Assembly: GCA_947074115.1 (NCBI GenBank)
Contig: CAMTOK010000014.1
Span: forward strand, 1 to 32,275
DNA: 32,275 bases
Reading direction: 5' to 3'
From: an uncultured Erysipelotrichaceae bacterium
GTDB lineage: Bacteria; Bacillota_I; Bacilli_A; Erysipelotrichales; Coprobacillaceae
The translations under genes and the position numbers were made by a program. The notes under the pieces were generated by a model that worked only from the letters and a program-made list of their open reading frames with translations, ran no database searches and was not told the origin of the DNA. Shown piece after piece: positions 1 through 8,200 of the stretch (its first letter is position 1; each line of letters begins with the position of its first letter).

Positions 1-32
1 CTATCATACATTCTTTATTTTGAGTTATTAAT

Positions 33-41
33 ATTATACCA
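33..41 (-). promoter_or_regulatory. extended -10 promoter reading off the left edge
   Basis: On the minus strand TGG-TATAAT forms an extended -10 element; no convincing -35 is visible. It would drive a gene lying beyond the left edge of the window. The rest of 1-210 has no supported ORF. It holds a direct repeat of ATACTG (about 73-87) and the possible structured RNA listed separately. Confidence 0.35.
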
Positions 42-119
42 TATTTAGTAATTTATAAAAGTTATAACTGTATATACTGAAATACTGTAACCATTGAGAA
101 TATCAATAATAAACTTTAA

Positions 120-199
120 CCACTCTATGGGAAATGAGTGGCGACAAGTCATATTCTTTCGATAGTTTTGGACTTTTATTATAATAATATCTTCCCATA
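120..199. other. possible structured RNA with H-type pseudoknot
   Basis: CCACTC (120-125) pairs with GAGTGG (136-141). The loop sequence TATGGGAA (126-133) is perfectly complementary to TTCCCATA at 192-199. Between them lies a 5-bp stem, AAGTC (146-150) with GACTT (171-175). Nested and pseudoknotted pairing at this density in a non-coding stretch suggests a folded RNA, but I recognise no known family, and either strand could be the transcript. Confidence 0.3.
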
Positions 200-211
200 A
201 TAAAAGGAATT

Positions 212-236
212 AAAAAAACACTGATTTATCAGTGTT
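212..236 (-). terminator. ssrA terminator
   Basis: Reading leftwards, an 8-bp perfect stem (ACACTGAT/ATCAGTGT, 218-235) is followed by seven U residues (212-218). It begins about 11 nt after the CCA end of tmRNA and closes the secG-rnr-smpB-ssrA unit. Confidence 0.85.
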
Positions 237-246
237 AGTTGTTTTA

Positions 247-599
247 TGGTGGAGGCGAGGGGAATCGAACCCCTGTCCAAAAGCCGTCCCATATAAGGCT
301 TCTACAGTTTATCTTGTTGAATGTTTTTAACTAAGCTACGATCAACAAGCAATCTTTCACTTAGCGATTCTGTAAATTTTCGAATTATATATCCAGACGC
401 TATATAACCTTAACCCATATGTTATGTTACCAGGTTCTACAACTATAGGTAAATTGTAGGCTGATATTCGCTAATGTCTCTCTTAGACTAGCAAGCGAAA
501 GATAATTGTCTGTTTCCAGATATTTTTTTTGTACACTTTACGTATGCCGACGACTGCAACCCTATTCAAACAAACCCCTGTCGAATCCAAGACGCCCCC
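247..599 (-). ncRNA. ssrA: transfer-messenger RNA (tmRNA)
   Basis: tmRNA rescues ribosomes stalled on mRNAs lacking stop codons, acting first as a tRNA and then as an mRNA, together with SmpB. The 5' end (GGGGGCG, from 599) pairs with the 3' end (CGCCTCC before ACCA, ending at 247) to form the acceptor stem. The 3' part carries a T-arm with TTCGATT, and the 5' part has the conserved GGATTCGACAGGGG. The length of about 353 nt is normal. The 5' end lies 1 nt after the smpB stop, so the RNA is probably cut from the smpB transcript, as expected for RNase P processing. The tag frame is uncertain. The frame ending at TAG (488-490) inside the predicted P5 hairpin gives a C-terminus of LSFAC rather than the usual ALAA. 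The mature 3' CCA is encoded. Confidence 0.95.
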
Positions 600-600
600 A

Positions 601-1047
601 TTAATAAGCATTTTTCAATGCTTTTGCAATATCTCTTTTTGCGTCTTTTGCCTTAAGATCTTGTCTTTTATCATACAATTTTTTACCTAGTGCTAAACCA
701 ATTTCAACTTTTAATTTTGAAGTCAAGAAATAACACTTTGTTGGAACAATTGTTAAACCACTTTCTTTCACTTCTTTTTGAAGTTTGGAAATCTCTTTTT
801 TATGAAGCAATAATTTTCTAGTTCTTAATGGTTCATGATTAAATTGATTTCCTTGTTCATAGGGAGCGATATGCATGTTTTCTATATAAGCTTCATTATT
901 CTTAAATCTTATATATGCATCCTTAAGATTGATATTTCCTTTACGTACTGATTTAATTTCAGTACCATGTAGTTCTATACCAGCTTCAAATGTTTCTTTT
1001 ATAAAGTAATCATGAAAAGCTTTCTTATTTTGAGCAACAACCTTCAT
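601..1047 (-). CDS. smpB: SsrA-binding protein SmpB
   Basis: 148 aa, normal for SmpB. It binds the tRNA-like domain of tmRNA and brings it to stalled ribosomes. Diagnostic stretches are the N-terminal [10 protein letters not shown], the beta-barrel core [13 protein letters not shown] (about residues 26-38) and the basic tail with [20 protein letters not shown] (about 121-140), which inserts into the empty mRNA channel. The ATG is preceded by GGGAGG at good spacing, and that SD lies in the 13-nt gap after rnr. The stop codon lies 1 nt before the mature tmRNA 5' end, so protein and RNA partner are made from one transcript. Neighbour rnr supplies the nuclease that degrades the non-stop mRNA. The assignment is secure. 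Confidence 0.97.
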   Translation of the reverse strand: MKVVAQNKKAFHDYFIKETFEAGIELHGTEIKSVRKGNINLKDAYIRFKNNEAYIENMHIAPYEQGNQFNHEPLRTRKLLLHKKEISKLQKEVKESGLTIVPTKCYFLTSKLKVEIGLALGKKLYDKRQDLKAKDAKRDIAKALKNAY

Positions 1048-1060
1048 ATCGACACCTCCC

Positions 1061-3265
1061 TTATCTTCTTCTTTGTGGTTTCTTTGACTTATTTATTTTA
1101 CCCTTTTTATTCCATTTTGTCTTTACTTTTTTGTCGTTTACCTTGATTGTTTTTGTCTTTCTTGGTTTTGATTTAACACCAACAACTTCAAAATCAATAG
1201 TTCCATCTTTTTTACTCGCAGCAATAACTCTGATTTTTACTTTATCAGATAATCTAAACTGTTTTCCTTTAGCTTCTCCAATAAGCATCATGTTTTTGTC
1301 ATCAAATACATAATAATCATCAGTTAAGTCTGTAATATGAACCAGTCCATCAATCGTATTTGGTAATTCAACAAAGAATCCAAAATGTGTTACAGATGAG
1401 ATCATACCTTCAAATTCTTCACCAATATGTTTAGACATATATTCTGCCATTTTCATATCGTCAACTTCACGTTCTATCTCAATAGCGACTCTTTCTCTAT
1501 TAGATGATTGTTCAGCAATACTTGGTAAGACTCTCTCAAAATGATTTGCTTTTTCTAGATTGTTTTCAAATAAATACGTTCTAATCAATCTATGCACAAT
1601 TAAATCTGGATAACGTCTAATTGGTGATGTAAAGTGAGTATAATATTCACTAGCAAGTCCGTAGTGACCTAAACATTGGTCTTCGTATCTAGCTTTTTGC
1701 ATACATCTTAATAACATAGTTGATATAATCGTATGTTCATCCATACCTTTTGTTTCATCTATAATAGCACTTAATTCATTTGGATATACCTTTTCAAGTG
1801 ATCCTTTAATAGTAATACCTAATGGTTTTACCATTGTTGCGAATTGTTGAAGTTTTTTAAGTTTTGGATGTTCATGGATTCTATAAATAAATGGAATATC
1901 CATCCACTTAAAATGTTCAGCGACTGTTTCATTCGCTTTTAACATAAACTCTTCAATAATTTTATCTGATGTCCCTCTTTCTCTAAGAATAACATCATAT
2001 GGTTTTCCATTTTCATCTACAAGAACTTTACCTTCATTAACATCAAAATCTATTGATCCTCTTGAATCTCTTTCTTTTCTAAGAACCTTTGCAAGTTCTT
2101 CCATTAAAAAGAATAAATCAACAACATCACTATATTGATCTTGTAAATGTTTGTCACCATCTAAAATCTTATTAACATTATTATAAGTCATTCGGTAATT
2201 TGAATGAATTATTGTTGGTAAGATTTCATGTTGAACAACTTTACCATCATTATCAATTTCCATAAAGCAACTAATTGTAAATCTGTCAACATCAGGATTT
2301 AATGAACAAATTCCATTTGATAATTTATGTGGTAACATTGGAATAACACGGTCAACTAAATAAATAGAAGTTCCTCTTTTTAAAGCTTCTACATCTAATG
2401 GTGTTCCTTCTCTAACGTAATAAGATACGTCAGCGATATGGACACCTAGTCTATAATGACCATTATCTAATTTCTTTAATGAAATCGCATCATCTAAATC
2501 TTTAGCGTCATCACCATCAATTGTAACAATGACTTCATCTCTTAGATCAACTCTGTTTTTGATGTCATCTTCATCAATTGTATCACTAATTTCTGAGACT
2601 TGTTTATAGACGTCTTTAGGAAATTCAATATCAACATCATGTGCATATACTATTGATAGAATATCAACACCTGGATCATTTTGATGCCCAATGATTCTGA
2701 CGATATTTCCTTTTAATTGAGGTTTGTATGCCTTAATTTCAACAACGACTTTATTCCCTAATACAGCACCATGTAAATGTGCAGCATCAACAAAGATCTG
2801 TTTAGTAAATTTAGAATCATCTACATCAACATAACAATCTCTTTTACCACGTTTGACAACGCCAACAAACTTTGTCTGTCCACGTTCTACTACTCTAACA
2901 ACTTTCGCTTCTTCTCTTTCACCCTTTTGGTGTTTGAGTTTTTCAATTATGACAGTATCTTTATCATGTGCATCTCTCATATGTAGAGCACTGACATAGA
3001 ATTCTCTGTCTTCATCAACTTTAACAAATCCGAATCCTTTTTTACTAACTTCTAACACACCTTTTAATACATTCATCTGACCAGGTATGTAATATTCTTG
3101 AAAATCATTTCTAATAATACTTCCTTCATCTTCTAAGTGATTCATTAATTTAATAAATTCTACGTAATCTTCTGTATCAGTCATTTGAAAATGTGCAGCC
3201 AGTTCGTTAATTCGTCTTTGTTTAAATTCATTATCTTTTAATACTTCTAATATCATTTCTTTCAT
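1061..3265 (-). CDS. rnr: Ribonuclease R (3'-5' exoribonuclease)
   Basis: 734 aa from the ATG at 3263-3265. A GTG nine bases upstream is in frame but lies inside the SD (GGAGGTG), whereas the ATG sits 8 nt after GGAGG. Domains in order: N-terminal winged helix (about 1-62), cold-shock OB folds (about 63-215), RNB catalytic domain (about 235-575) with the metal-binding [11 protein letters not shown] cluster near 250-260 and the [12 protein letters not shown] motif near 545, S1 domain (about 618-698), and a very basic Lys/Arg tail. The enzyme degrades structured RNA processively, including non-stop mRNA released by trans-translation and damaged rRNA. It lies between secG and smpB as in Bacillus, but a strong hairpin separates it from secG, so expression may depend on read-through. 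Confidence 0.97.
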   Translation of the reverse strand: MKEMILEVLKDNEFKQRRINELAAHFQMTDTEDYVEFIKLMNHLEDEGSIIRNDFQEYYIPGQMNVLKGVLEVSKKGFGFVKVDEDREFYVSALHMRDAHDKDTVIIEKLKHQKGEREEAKVVRVVERGQTKFVGVVKRGKRDCYVDVDDSKFTKQIFVDAAHLHGAVLGNKVVVEIKAYKPQLKGNIVRIIGHQNDPGVDILSIVYAHDVDIEFPKDVYKQVSEISDTIDEDDIKNRVDLRDEVIVTIDGDDAKDLDDAISLKKLDNGHYRLGVHIADVSYYVREGTPLDVEALKRGTSIYLVDRVIPMLPHKLSNGICSLNPDVDRFTISCFMEIDNDGKVVQHEILPTIIHSNYRMTYNNVNKILDGDKHLQDQYSDVVDLFFLMEELAKVLRKERDSRGSIDFDVNEGKVLVDENGKPYDVILRERGTSDKIIEEFMLKANETVAEHFKWMDIPFIYRIHEHPKLKKLQQFATMVKPLGITIKGSLEKVYPNELSAIIDETKGMDEHTIISTMLLRCMQKARYEDQCLGHYGLASEYYTHFTSPIRRYPDLIVHRLIRTYLFENNLEKANHFERVLPSIAEQSSNRERVAIEIEREVDDMKMAEYMSKHIGEEFEGMISSVTHFGFFVELPNTIDGLVHITDLTDDYYVFDDKNMMLIGEAKGKQFRLSDKVKIRVIAASKKDGTIDFEVVGVKSKPRKTKTIKVNDKKVKTKWNKKGKINKSKKPQRRR

Positions 3266-3280
3266 GGTTTTCACCTCCTT

Positions 3281-3310
3281 AAAATAAAAAATAGGGCAAA
3301 GCCCTATTTT
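3281..3310 (-). terminator. terminator/attenuator between secG and rnr
   Basis: A 10-bp perfect stem AAAATAGGGC/GCCCTATTTT (3288-3310) with a 3-nt loop is followed by a U-rich tract. It fills the space between the secG stop and the rnr SD and leaves no room for a separate rnr promoter, so it probably works as a partial terminator that lowers rnr-smpB-ssrA relative to secG. Confidence 0.85.
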
Positions 3311-3312
3311 GA

Positions 3313-3534
3313 TTAACCCATTCTAATTAAGATTGCGATAACGAAGAACGCTATAGCTAATCCAGTAGTAATTCTAGTCAGTATCAACTCTGCACCACGT
3401 TCTTTTTGTTGAGCAAAAAGATTTGAACTTTGTCCAGTTAATGCATTAACGATACCTTCAGATTTTCCACCTTGTAATAGGCAAACAATTATAAGAGCTA
3501 TTGAAACAATCATTAATAAAACATTTAATAACAT
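3313..3534 (-). CDS. secG: Preprotein translocase subunit SecG
   Basis: 73 aa, typical of Firmicute SecG. Two hydrophobic helices (about residues 2-22 and 52-71) flank a cytoplasmic loop containing GGKSEGIVNALTGQSSNLFA, the family signature. SecG associates with SecYE and assists SecA-driven export at the membrane. The ATG has AAAGGAGG eight bases upstream. It is the first gene of the secG-rnr-smpB-ssrA unit, with a recognisable promoter just upstream and a strong hairpin just downstream. The Bacillus operon has an extra esterase gene (yvaK) between secG and rnr that is absent here. Confidence 0.95.
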   Translation of the reverse strand: MLLNVLLMIVSIALIIVCLLQGGKSEGIVNALTGQSSNLFAQQKERGAELILTRITTGLAIAFFVIAILIRMG

Positions 3535-3575
3535 GATGATACCTCCTTTTCTTAGTTTTATACATTCGCTTTACA

Positions 3576-3604
3576 AGTGTACCATATTATTTTTTAAATT
3601 ACAA
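3576..3604 (-). promoter_or_regulatory. sigma-A type promoter for secG
   Basis: Minus strand TTGTAA (3599-3604), 17-nt spacer, TACACT (3576-3581). It lies between the end of the glycosyltransferase gene and the secG SD. Confidence 0.6.
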
Positions 3605-3611
3605 TATTTAT

Positions 3612-5312
3612 TTATTCATCAACCGCAATAACACTGTATTTTTGGTCCTTTTCTATAATAGTGACTGTTGTTGTTAATGTTGTTGAATCTAATTTTTCAT
3701 TAAATTCATTAAACGTTATATTCATAACCACATCGTAGTAAGTGTAGTCTTCTAATCCACTAATTGCTTTTGTTGATACATCATTACTTAGTACACGAAT
3801 ACGTGTAACCTCTTGTGTATTTTTACCTTCTGCAATCACAGATTCAATTTGAGAATAGTAACCCTCCAACGCATAATTAACAAAGTCTTCTCTTTTGTCT
3901 TCTAAAAGATAAGGAACGCCCCCAATTGTCACATCTGTTTTATTACTTAAGGTATAATAGTCTGTTGCAAAGTACATAGCAACTAAAGAACGAAGTGATT
4001 CTTTATTATTTCTTGTATTTGCTACCTTTAGTTGATTATATATATTATTCATATAAGTAGTCGGGTTTGATAATTCTTCATAAACTATAACGATTGATGG
4101 TGTTGGAGGTTTGATTTCTTCTTTTTGTGACATAATCATCATTGTTGATAGTAAGAATATTACTGTGACAAATACCAATACATATTTTAATTTCATTTTA
4201 CTTCTTATCTTTTGATAAGTCTTTGAATCTTTAATATGTGGTAGATAATCGCTTTGTATAAATATATTCGCAATTGTCAGTAAAGGTTTATACTTTCTTC
4301 CAATCATATTTGTCGCTTCAATAAAGATTTCAAAGAAGATCATAAGGACACAAAAAAGCAATGTCGCTAGTAATTTATCATAAACATAAATATAAGAACA
4401 AACTGAAAATAAAATTGTAACAATATATAAAATTAATACACTTTTTCTTTGTCCTAATTCTAATGAGAACATTAATTTGTGATGTAAGTGATTTCTATCA
4501 GCCTCACTCATTTTCTTATGATTAACTTTACGTCTAACTATTGCGATAAACGTATCCATAATTGGGACCATGAGAACAACGATCGGAGCTCCTAATGTAA
4601 AGAAAGATGAGCTCTTATATCCAAAACCTAATAATGAAATAACTGCAATCATATATCCAATAAATAATGCTCCGCAATCACCTAAAAATATTTTTGCTGG
4701 ATGGAAATTGTAGATCAAAAAACCTGCAATTGCTCCTGCTAACATTAATGATAATGATGTAATGTCTGTTCTTCCATATGTAAGTGATGTTATGGAAATA
4801 GTTACCAATACAATGATAGATATTCCACCACATAAACCATCTAATCCATCAATAAGATTAACTGCATTACATATACCTACAATCCATACAATTGTTACAA
4901 TAATCGCAATAACATAGGAAATTGTTTCTGGTAAGAAAGGTAGAGTAAATCCTTTTAATGAGATCCCACCATAAAATATCACAACTAGTGCCGCAACCAA
5001 TTGTCCTGCAAGTTTAAACTTGGGAGATATATCATGTATATCATCATATAACCCTGTCATAAAGACAATAAATCCACCAATGAGGATTGAGTTAATTTGT
5101 GTATCCGTTTTTAAGAAAATCATAGCGCCTATGAGAAAAGCAGCATATATAGCATAACCACCAGTTCTAGCAATAACACCTTTATGTACAGTTCTCTGAT
5201 TGACATGAGCAATAATACCTAATTTCTTAGAAACTTTACTCACAATCGGAACAAATAAAACGCTTATTATAAATGTAATAACAAATGAAGAAAATATTTC
5301 GATACGCATCAT
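3612..5312 (-). CDS. TagO/WecA-type undecaprenyl-phosphate glycosyl-1-phosphate transferase with extra C-terminal domain
   Basis: 566 aa, much longer than the usual 330-380. Residues 1 to about 345 are a multi-pass polyprenyl-phosphate sugar-1-phosphate transferase. Visible motifs are GLYDDIHD (88-94, Mg-binding Asp pair), NAVNLIDGLDGL (149-160), HPAKIFLGDCGALFIGY (204-220) and the HLHH motif (275-278). This family starts wall teichoic acid or other cell-wall glycan synthesis by loading a sugar-1-phosphate onto undecaprenyl phosphate. One further membrane helix (about 375-394) then leads to a roughly 170-residue domain (395-566), presumably extracytoplasmic, that I do not recognise. The frame is continuous, so this looks like a true fusion. 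Two adjacent ATGs are possible starts; the second has the better spacing from AGGAGG. It is divergent from mupG, and the exact sugar substrate is unknown. Confidence 0.85.
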   Translation of the reverse strand: MMRIEIFSSFVITFIISVLFVPIVSKVSKKLGIIAHVNQRTVHKGVIARTGGYAIYAAFLIGAMIFLKTDTQINSILIGGFIVFMTGLYDDIHDISPKFKLAGQLVAALVVIFYGGISLKGFTLPFLPETISYVIAIIVTIVWIVGICNAVNLIDGLDGLCGGISIIVLVTISITSLTYGRTDITSLSLMLAGAIAGFLIYNFHPAKIFLGDCGALFIGYMIAVISLLGFGYKSSSFFTLGAPIVVLMVPIMDTFIAIVRRKVNHKKMSEADRNHLHHKLMFSLELGQRKSVLILYIVTILFSVCSYIYVYDKLLATLLFCVLMIFFEIFIEATNMIGRKYKPLLTIANIFIQSDYLPHIKDSKTYQKIRSKMKLKYVLVFVTVIFLLSTMMIMSQKEEIKPPTPSIVIVYEELSNPTTYMNNIYNQLKVANTRNNKESLRSLVAMYFATDYYTLSNKTDVTIGGVPYLLEDKREDFVNYALEGYYSQIESVIAEGKNTQEVTRIRVLSNDVSTKAISGLEDYTYYDVVMNITFNEFNEKLDSTTLTTTVTIIEKDQKYSVIAVDE

Positions 5313-5385
5313 ATTCCTCCTTTCCTTTGTATTATATTACAAATTTATATAAATTTATAGAAAATATTATATATGTATTAATTAT

Positions 5386-5391
5386 TGTCAA
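5386..5391 (-). promoter_or_regulatory. candidate -35 for the glycosyltransferase gene
   Basis: A perfect TTGACA reads leftwards, with AT-rich -10 candidates (TATAAT about 14 nt or TAATAT about 16 nt downstream). It overlaps the spacer of the oppositely directed mupG promoter, so the two would compete for polymerase. Confidence 0.35.
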
Positions 5392-5397
5392 AATAAA

Positions 5398-5406
5398 TGG
5401 TATAAT
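5398..5406 (+). promoter_or_regulatory. extended -10 promoter for mupG
   Basis: TGG-TATAAT at 5398-5406. The expected start point (about 5413) puts the SD GGAGG (5414-5418) at the very 5' end of the mRNA, giving a leader of only about 15 nt. Confidence 0.6.
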
Positions 5407-5427
5407 TCAAGAAGGAGGAAATATATA

Positions 5428-6519
5428 ATGCACACATTCGGAATTTCAGTTTACCCTGAAAAAGCCCCTATCGAAGAAGTCTATAAATATATGGAAACTG
5501 CTTCACAATACGGCTTTAAAAGAATTTTTACTTGTCTTTTATCAGTAAAAGACACAAAAGAAAACATTATTAATGATTTTACTGAGTTTTTAACAAAAGC
5601 TCATGAATTAGGATTTGAAGTTGCTGTTGATACAAATCCTGAAGTCTTTGAACACTTAGGAGCAACCCCTAGCGATCTTAGTGTATTTCATCAAATGGGA
5701 GTTGATATTATTAGACTTGATGGTTCATTTGGAACTGTCAAAGATATTGAAATTACTCGTAACCCTTATAAAATTCTTGTTGAATTTAATGGAAGTATGA
5801 ATCAAGGACTTGAAATATTATTAAATAGTGGAGCTAACAAAAATCAATGTATAACTTGTCATAACTTTTTCCCTGAAAGATATACAGGTTTAGATTGGGA
5901 CTACTTTAGAGAAATGAACGCTTATTGGAAGTCATTAAATATGCGTACTGCTGCCTTTGTAAGTAGCAATGAAAGCAATACACATGGTCCATGGAATGTT
6001 TTCTGTGGATTACCTACTGTTGAAATTTTTAGAAATTTACCTATTGATTTACAAGCACGTTATATGTTAGCGACAGGTGATGTCGATGATGTTATTATTG
6101 GTAATGCTTTTGCGTCTGATGAAGAATTAAAAGCACTATCTGAAATTGATTTACAAAAAGTCTCTTTTAGAATTGATGAAAGAGAAGGGATTTCTGAAGT
6201 TGAAAAGAAAATCATTTATGATTATGAACCACACTGGAATAGATACGATTACTCAACATTTATGTTAAGATCATCTATGTCTAGAACTGTTTATGGAAAA
6301 GAATCAATTCCTCATTTACCATGTGATAAGAAAGTATTTACACGTGGAGATGTACTCATTGTTAATGACAATTTGGCTCATTATAGAGGAGAACTAGAAA
6401 TCGTTTTAACTGAAATTGAAAACGATGGAGAAAGAAATCTTGTAGGTCGTGTTAAAGAAGAAGAAATGATGATGCTTGATTTAATTAAACCAGGTTTCCA
6501 TTTCAAAATACTAAAATAA
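5428..6519 (+). CDS. mupG: 6-phospho-N-acetylmuramidase MupG (DUF871)
   Basis: 363 aa, full length for the DUF871/MupG family. Known members hydrolyse MurNAc-6-phosphate-GlcNAc disaccharides in the cytoplasm during cell-wall recycling. An N-terminal TIM-barrel-like domain (about 1-240) opens with FGISVYPEKAP and contains RLDGSFG (about 95-101) and the stretch CHNFFPERYTGLDWDYF (about 142-158). A smaller C-terminal beta domain (about 245-363) follows. The SD AGGAGG is well placed. The gene stands alone: no murQ, murP-type PTS or amidase lies beside it, so the rest of the recycling pathway must be elsewhere. It converges on the HAD pair through a shared hairpin. Confidence 0.9.
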   Translation: MHTFGISVYPEKAPIEEVYKYMETASQYGFKRIFTCLLSVKDTKENIINDFTEFLTKAHELGFEVAVDTNPEVFEHLGATPSDLSVFHQMGVDIIRLDGSFGTVKDIEITRNPYKILVEFNGSMNQGLEILLNSGANKNQCITCHNFFPERYTGLDWDYFREMNAYWKSLNMRTAAFVSSNESNTHGPWNVFCGLPTVEIFRNLPIDLQARYMLATGDVDDVIIGNAFASDEELKALSEIDLQKVSFRIDEREGISEVEKKIIYDYEPHWNRYDYSTFMLRSSMSRTVYGKESIPHLPCDKKVFTRGDVLIVNDNLAHYRGELEIVLTEIENDGERNLVGRVKEEEMMMLDLIKPGFHFKILK

Positions 6520-6550
6520 CCACTTCATATTATTGAAGTGGTTTTTCTTT
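6520..6550 (+). terminator. mupG terminator overlapping the HAD gene end
   Basis: 8-bp stem CCACTTCA/TGAAGTGG (6520-6541) followed by TTTTTCTTT on the plus strand. The right arm is also the last four codons of the converging HAD gene. The reverse strand has a weaker U tract. Confidence 0.8.
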
Positions 6551-7330
6551 ATCTAAAATATCATTTAATTGTACAGCTACACCATCTTCTAAGACGGATG
6601 GACAAATGATTTCTGCTCTCTCTTTTATAATATTTAATGCATTACCCATTGCTATTGGATGAGCAACAGTTTCAAACATTTCTACATCATTAGGCCCATC
6701 ACCAAAACAATAAGTGTTTTCTAACGGTATACCAAGCATGCTTACTACATTGAGTATACCCGTTGCTTTCGTTGTAATAGAAGAATACACTTCCATACTA
6801 TGGTTATCAGGATGAAGCTCGTGCTTAAAATGATCAAATAAGTTACATACAGTTTTATATTCTTCTTCTGTATTCACCCACATTTCAATTTTGACTATTT
6901 GATCATGTAGATGTTTTACATCTGTTTCATAAGAAAAGTTATTAAAATCAATATTACATAGTTTATAGAAGTTTAACAACTTCTCATATGATTGATCTAT
7001 ATAACAATAATCAGTTGTTTGAATGACATATTCAATACCAAGTTCTTCTAGTGATTGGCACAATTGCGATACATGTTCTTGATTTAAATAATCAGTATAA
7101 TCTTTCTCATCATATTTAATATGCGCTCCGTTAGCGAGTACATATCCATCAAAACCAATTTCACGAATATTTTCTGCAATATATCCGTACGGTCTTCCAC
7201 TAGCAACAAAGCAATAATGGCCAGCGTCTCGTGCTCTTTTTATTGCATCTTTTACTGCTTGTGTTACGTGACCTATTTCCTGGGAAAACAATGTCCCATC
7301 TATATCAAAAAAGAATATTTTTTTATTCAT
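6530..7330 (-). CDS. Cof-type HAD phosphatase (second of tandem pair)
   Basis: 266 aa, normal for the Cof/IIB subgroup of HAD phosphatases, which dephosphorylate small molecules such as sugar phosphates. Motif I is FFDIDGT (residues 7-13), motif II is the Ser in VASGRP (about 42-47), and motif IV is FGDGPNDVEM (about 209-218). The cap domain between motifs II and III is the type IIB module. The start codon lies 1 nt after the stop of the upstream HAD gene, so translation is probably coupled. The two proteins share the MNKK(I/Y)FFFDIDGTL start but differ elsewhere, which points to an old duplication. The substrate cannot be read from sequence. Confidence 0.88.
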   Translation of the reverse strand: MNKKIFFFDIDGTLFSQEIGHVTQAVKDAIKRARDAGHYCFVASGRPYGYIAENIREIGFDGYVLANGAHIKYDEKDYTDYLNQEHVSQLCQSLEELGIEYVIQTTDYCYIDQSYEKLLNFYKLCNIDFNNFSYETDVKHLHDQIVKIEMWVNTEEEYKTVCNLFDHFKHELHPDNHSMEVYSSITTKATGILNVVSMLGIPLENTYCFGDGPNDVEMFETVAHPIAMGNALNIIKERAEIICPSVLEDGVAVQLNDILDKEKPLQ

Positions 7331-7331
7331 A

Positions 7332-8108
7332 TTAGTCTATCCATCCATAATATTTACATGCATATTCAATACCGTCTTGATCTGCATCTTTTGTAACGAA
7401 AGTTGCTTTATCTTTTAGTGGTTGAATAGCATTTCCCATCGCTATCGATGTCCATTCATTAATAAACATACTTAAATCATTTTTTTCATCACCAAAAACA
7501 ACGACATCTTCATATTGTCCTCCTAAATGATCTACTATAGATTTGATCCCTATTGATTTATCACCCGGTTCAACAAATAAGTATTCTTTATGAAAACGAC
7601 ACCATGGCAACTTCTTTAATGTTTCTAATTGCTCTTCTTCTGGTGCAAAGCATGCGATATAAACCTTATATATTTCATTATAATCTCTAGGATTTAATCC
7701 TTCTATGACCTTTGTTTCCATATAAATATCATGCGTAAAATCATAGAATCTTTCGTCAGGTGCTAGTCGTGTTGTACTATTGTCAGGAGACATAGCCCAG
7801 ATATATCCTTTTGCTTGGCATTCTTCAATCAATTGTACACATAAGTCATAATTTAATGGTTTGACTTCTATAAGTTGGTTATTCATAGTAATACCATTTC
7901 CACCATCACTTACCATATTCTCAAAACCTAATTCCTCCATATGATCAACAGCCATTGCATAACTACGTCCTGTTGCAATTGCTAGAAAATGACCCTTTTC
8001 TTTTAATTGTCTTAAAGTCCTTTTTGTTGATTCTGGAATATATTGGTCACCTGGTGTTCCGACAGCAAGTGTTCCATCTATATCAAAAAAGAAATATTTT
8101 TTATTCAT
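7332..8108 (-). CDS. Cof-type HAD phosphatase (first of tandem pair)
   Basis: 258 aa. Motif I is FFDIDGTLA (7-15), motif II is the Thr in IATGRS (about 44-49), motif III includes the Lys of GDKSIGIK (about 184-191) and motif IV is FGDEKNDLSM (about 206-215), as in Cof-like IIB HAD phosphatases. The ATG is preceded by GAGGTG at good spacing. Together with the next gene it forms a two-gene unit between the mbl terminator and the mupG terminator. Roles in sugar-phosphate or cofactor turnover are typical; proximity to mupG allows, but does not prove, a link to amino-sugar phosphate recycling. Confidence 0.88.
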   Translation of the reverse strand: MNKKYFFFDIDGTLAVGTPGDQYIPESTKRTLRQLKEKGHFLAIATGRSYAMAVDHMEELGFENMVSDGGNGITMNNQLIEVKPLNYDLCVQLIEECQAKGYIWAMSPDNSTTRLAPDERFYDFTHDIYMETKVIEGLNPRDYNEIYKVYIACFAPEEEQLETLKKLPWCRFHKEYLFVEPGDKSIGIKSIVDHLGGQYEDVVVFGDEKNDLSMFINEWTSIAMGNAIQPLKDKATFVTKDADQDGIEYACKYYGWID

Positions 8109-8172
8109 ATTTTCACCTCATTGATTACTTTAGCAAATTTCATTACATTTTATTCAATATTTACTGAACATG

Positions 8173-8200
8173 AAAAAAAATAATGCTTTCGCATTATTTT
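8173..8200 (-). terminator. mbl terminator
   Basis: Ten-base arms AAAATAATGC/GCATTATTTT (8177-8200) with a 4-nt loop and a U run. The mbl stop codon (TAA) lies inside the upstream arm, so there is essentially no 3' untranslated region. Confidence 0.88.

Noticed and set aside
601-629. Possible ssrA promoter inside smpB (TTGCAA-N17-TATTAA)
   Set aside because: The start point would fall about 5 nt inside the mature tmRNA, so it cannot give the full 5' end; processing from the smpB transcript fits better.
3266-3274. GTG start extending rnr by three residues
   Set aside because: The GTG is part of the SD GGAGGTG; the ATG at 3263-3265 has ideal spacing.
6341-6346. CACGTG in mupG as a third parS
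   Set aside because: The flanks do not match TGTTNCACGTGAAACA; the same applies to CACGTG at 29563-29568.
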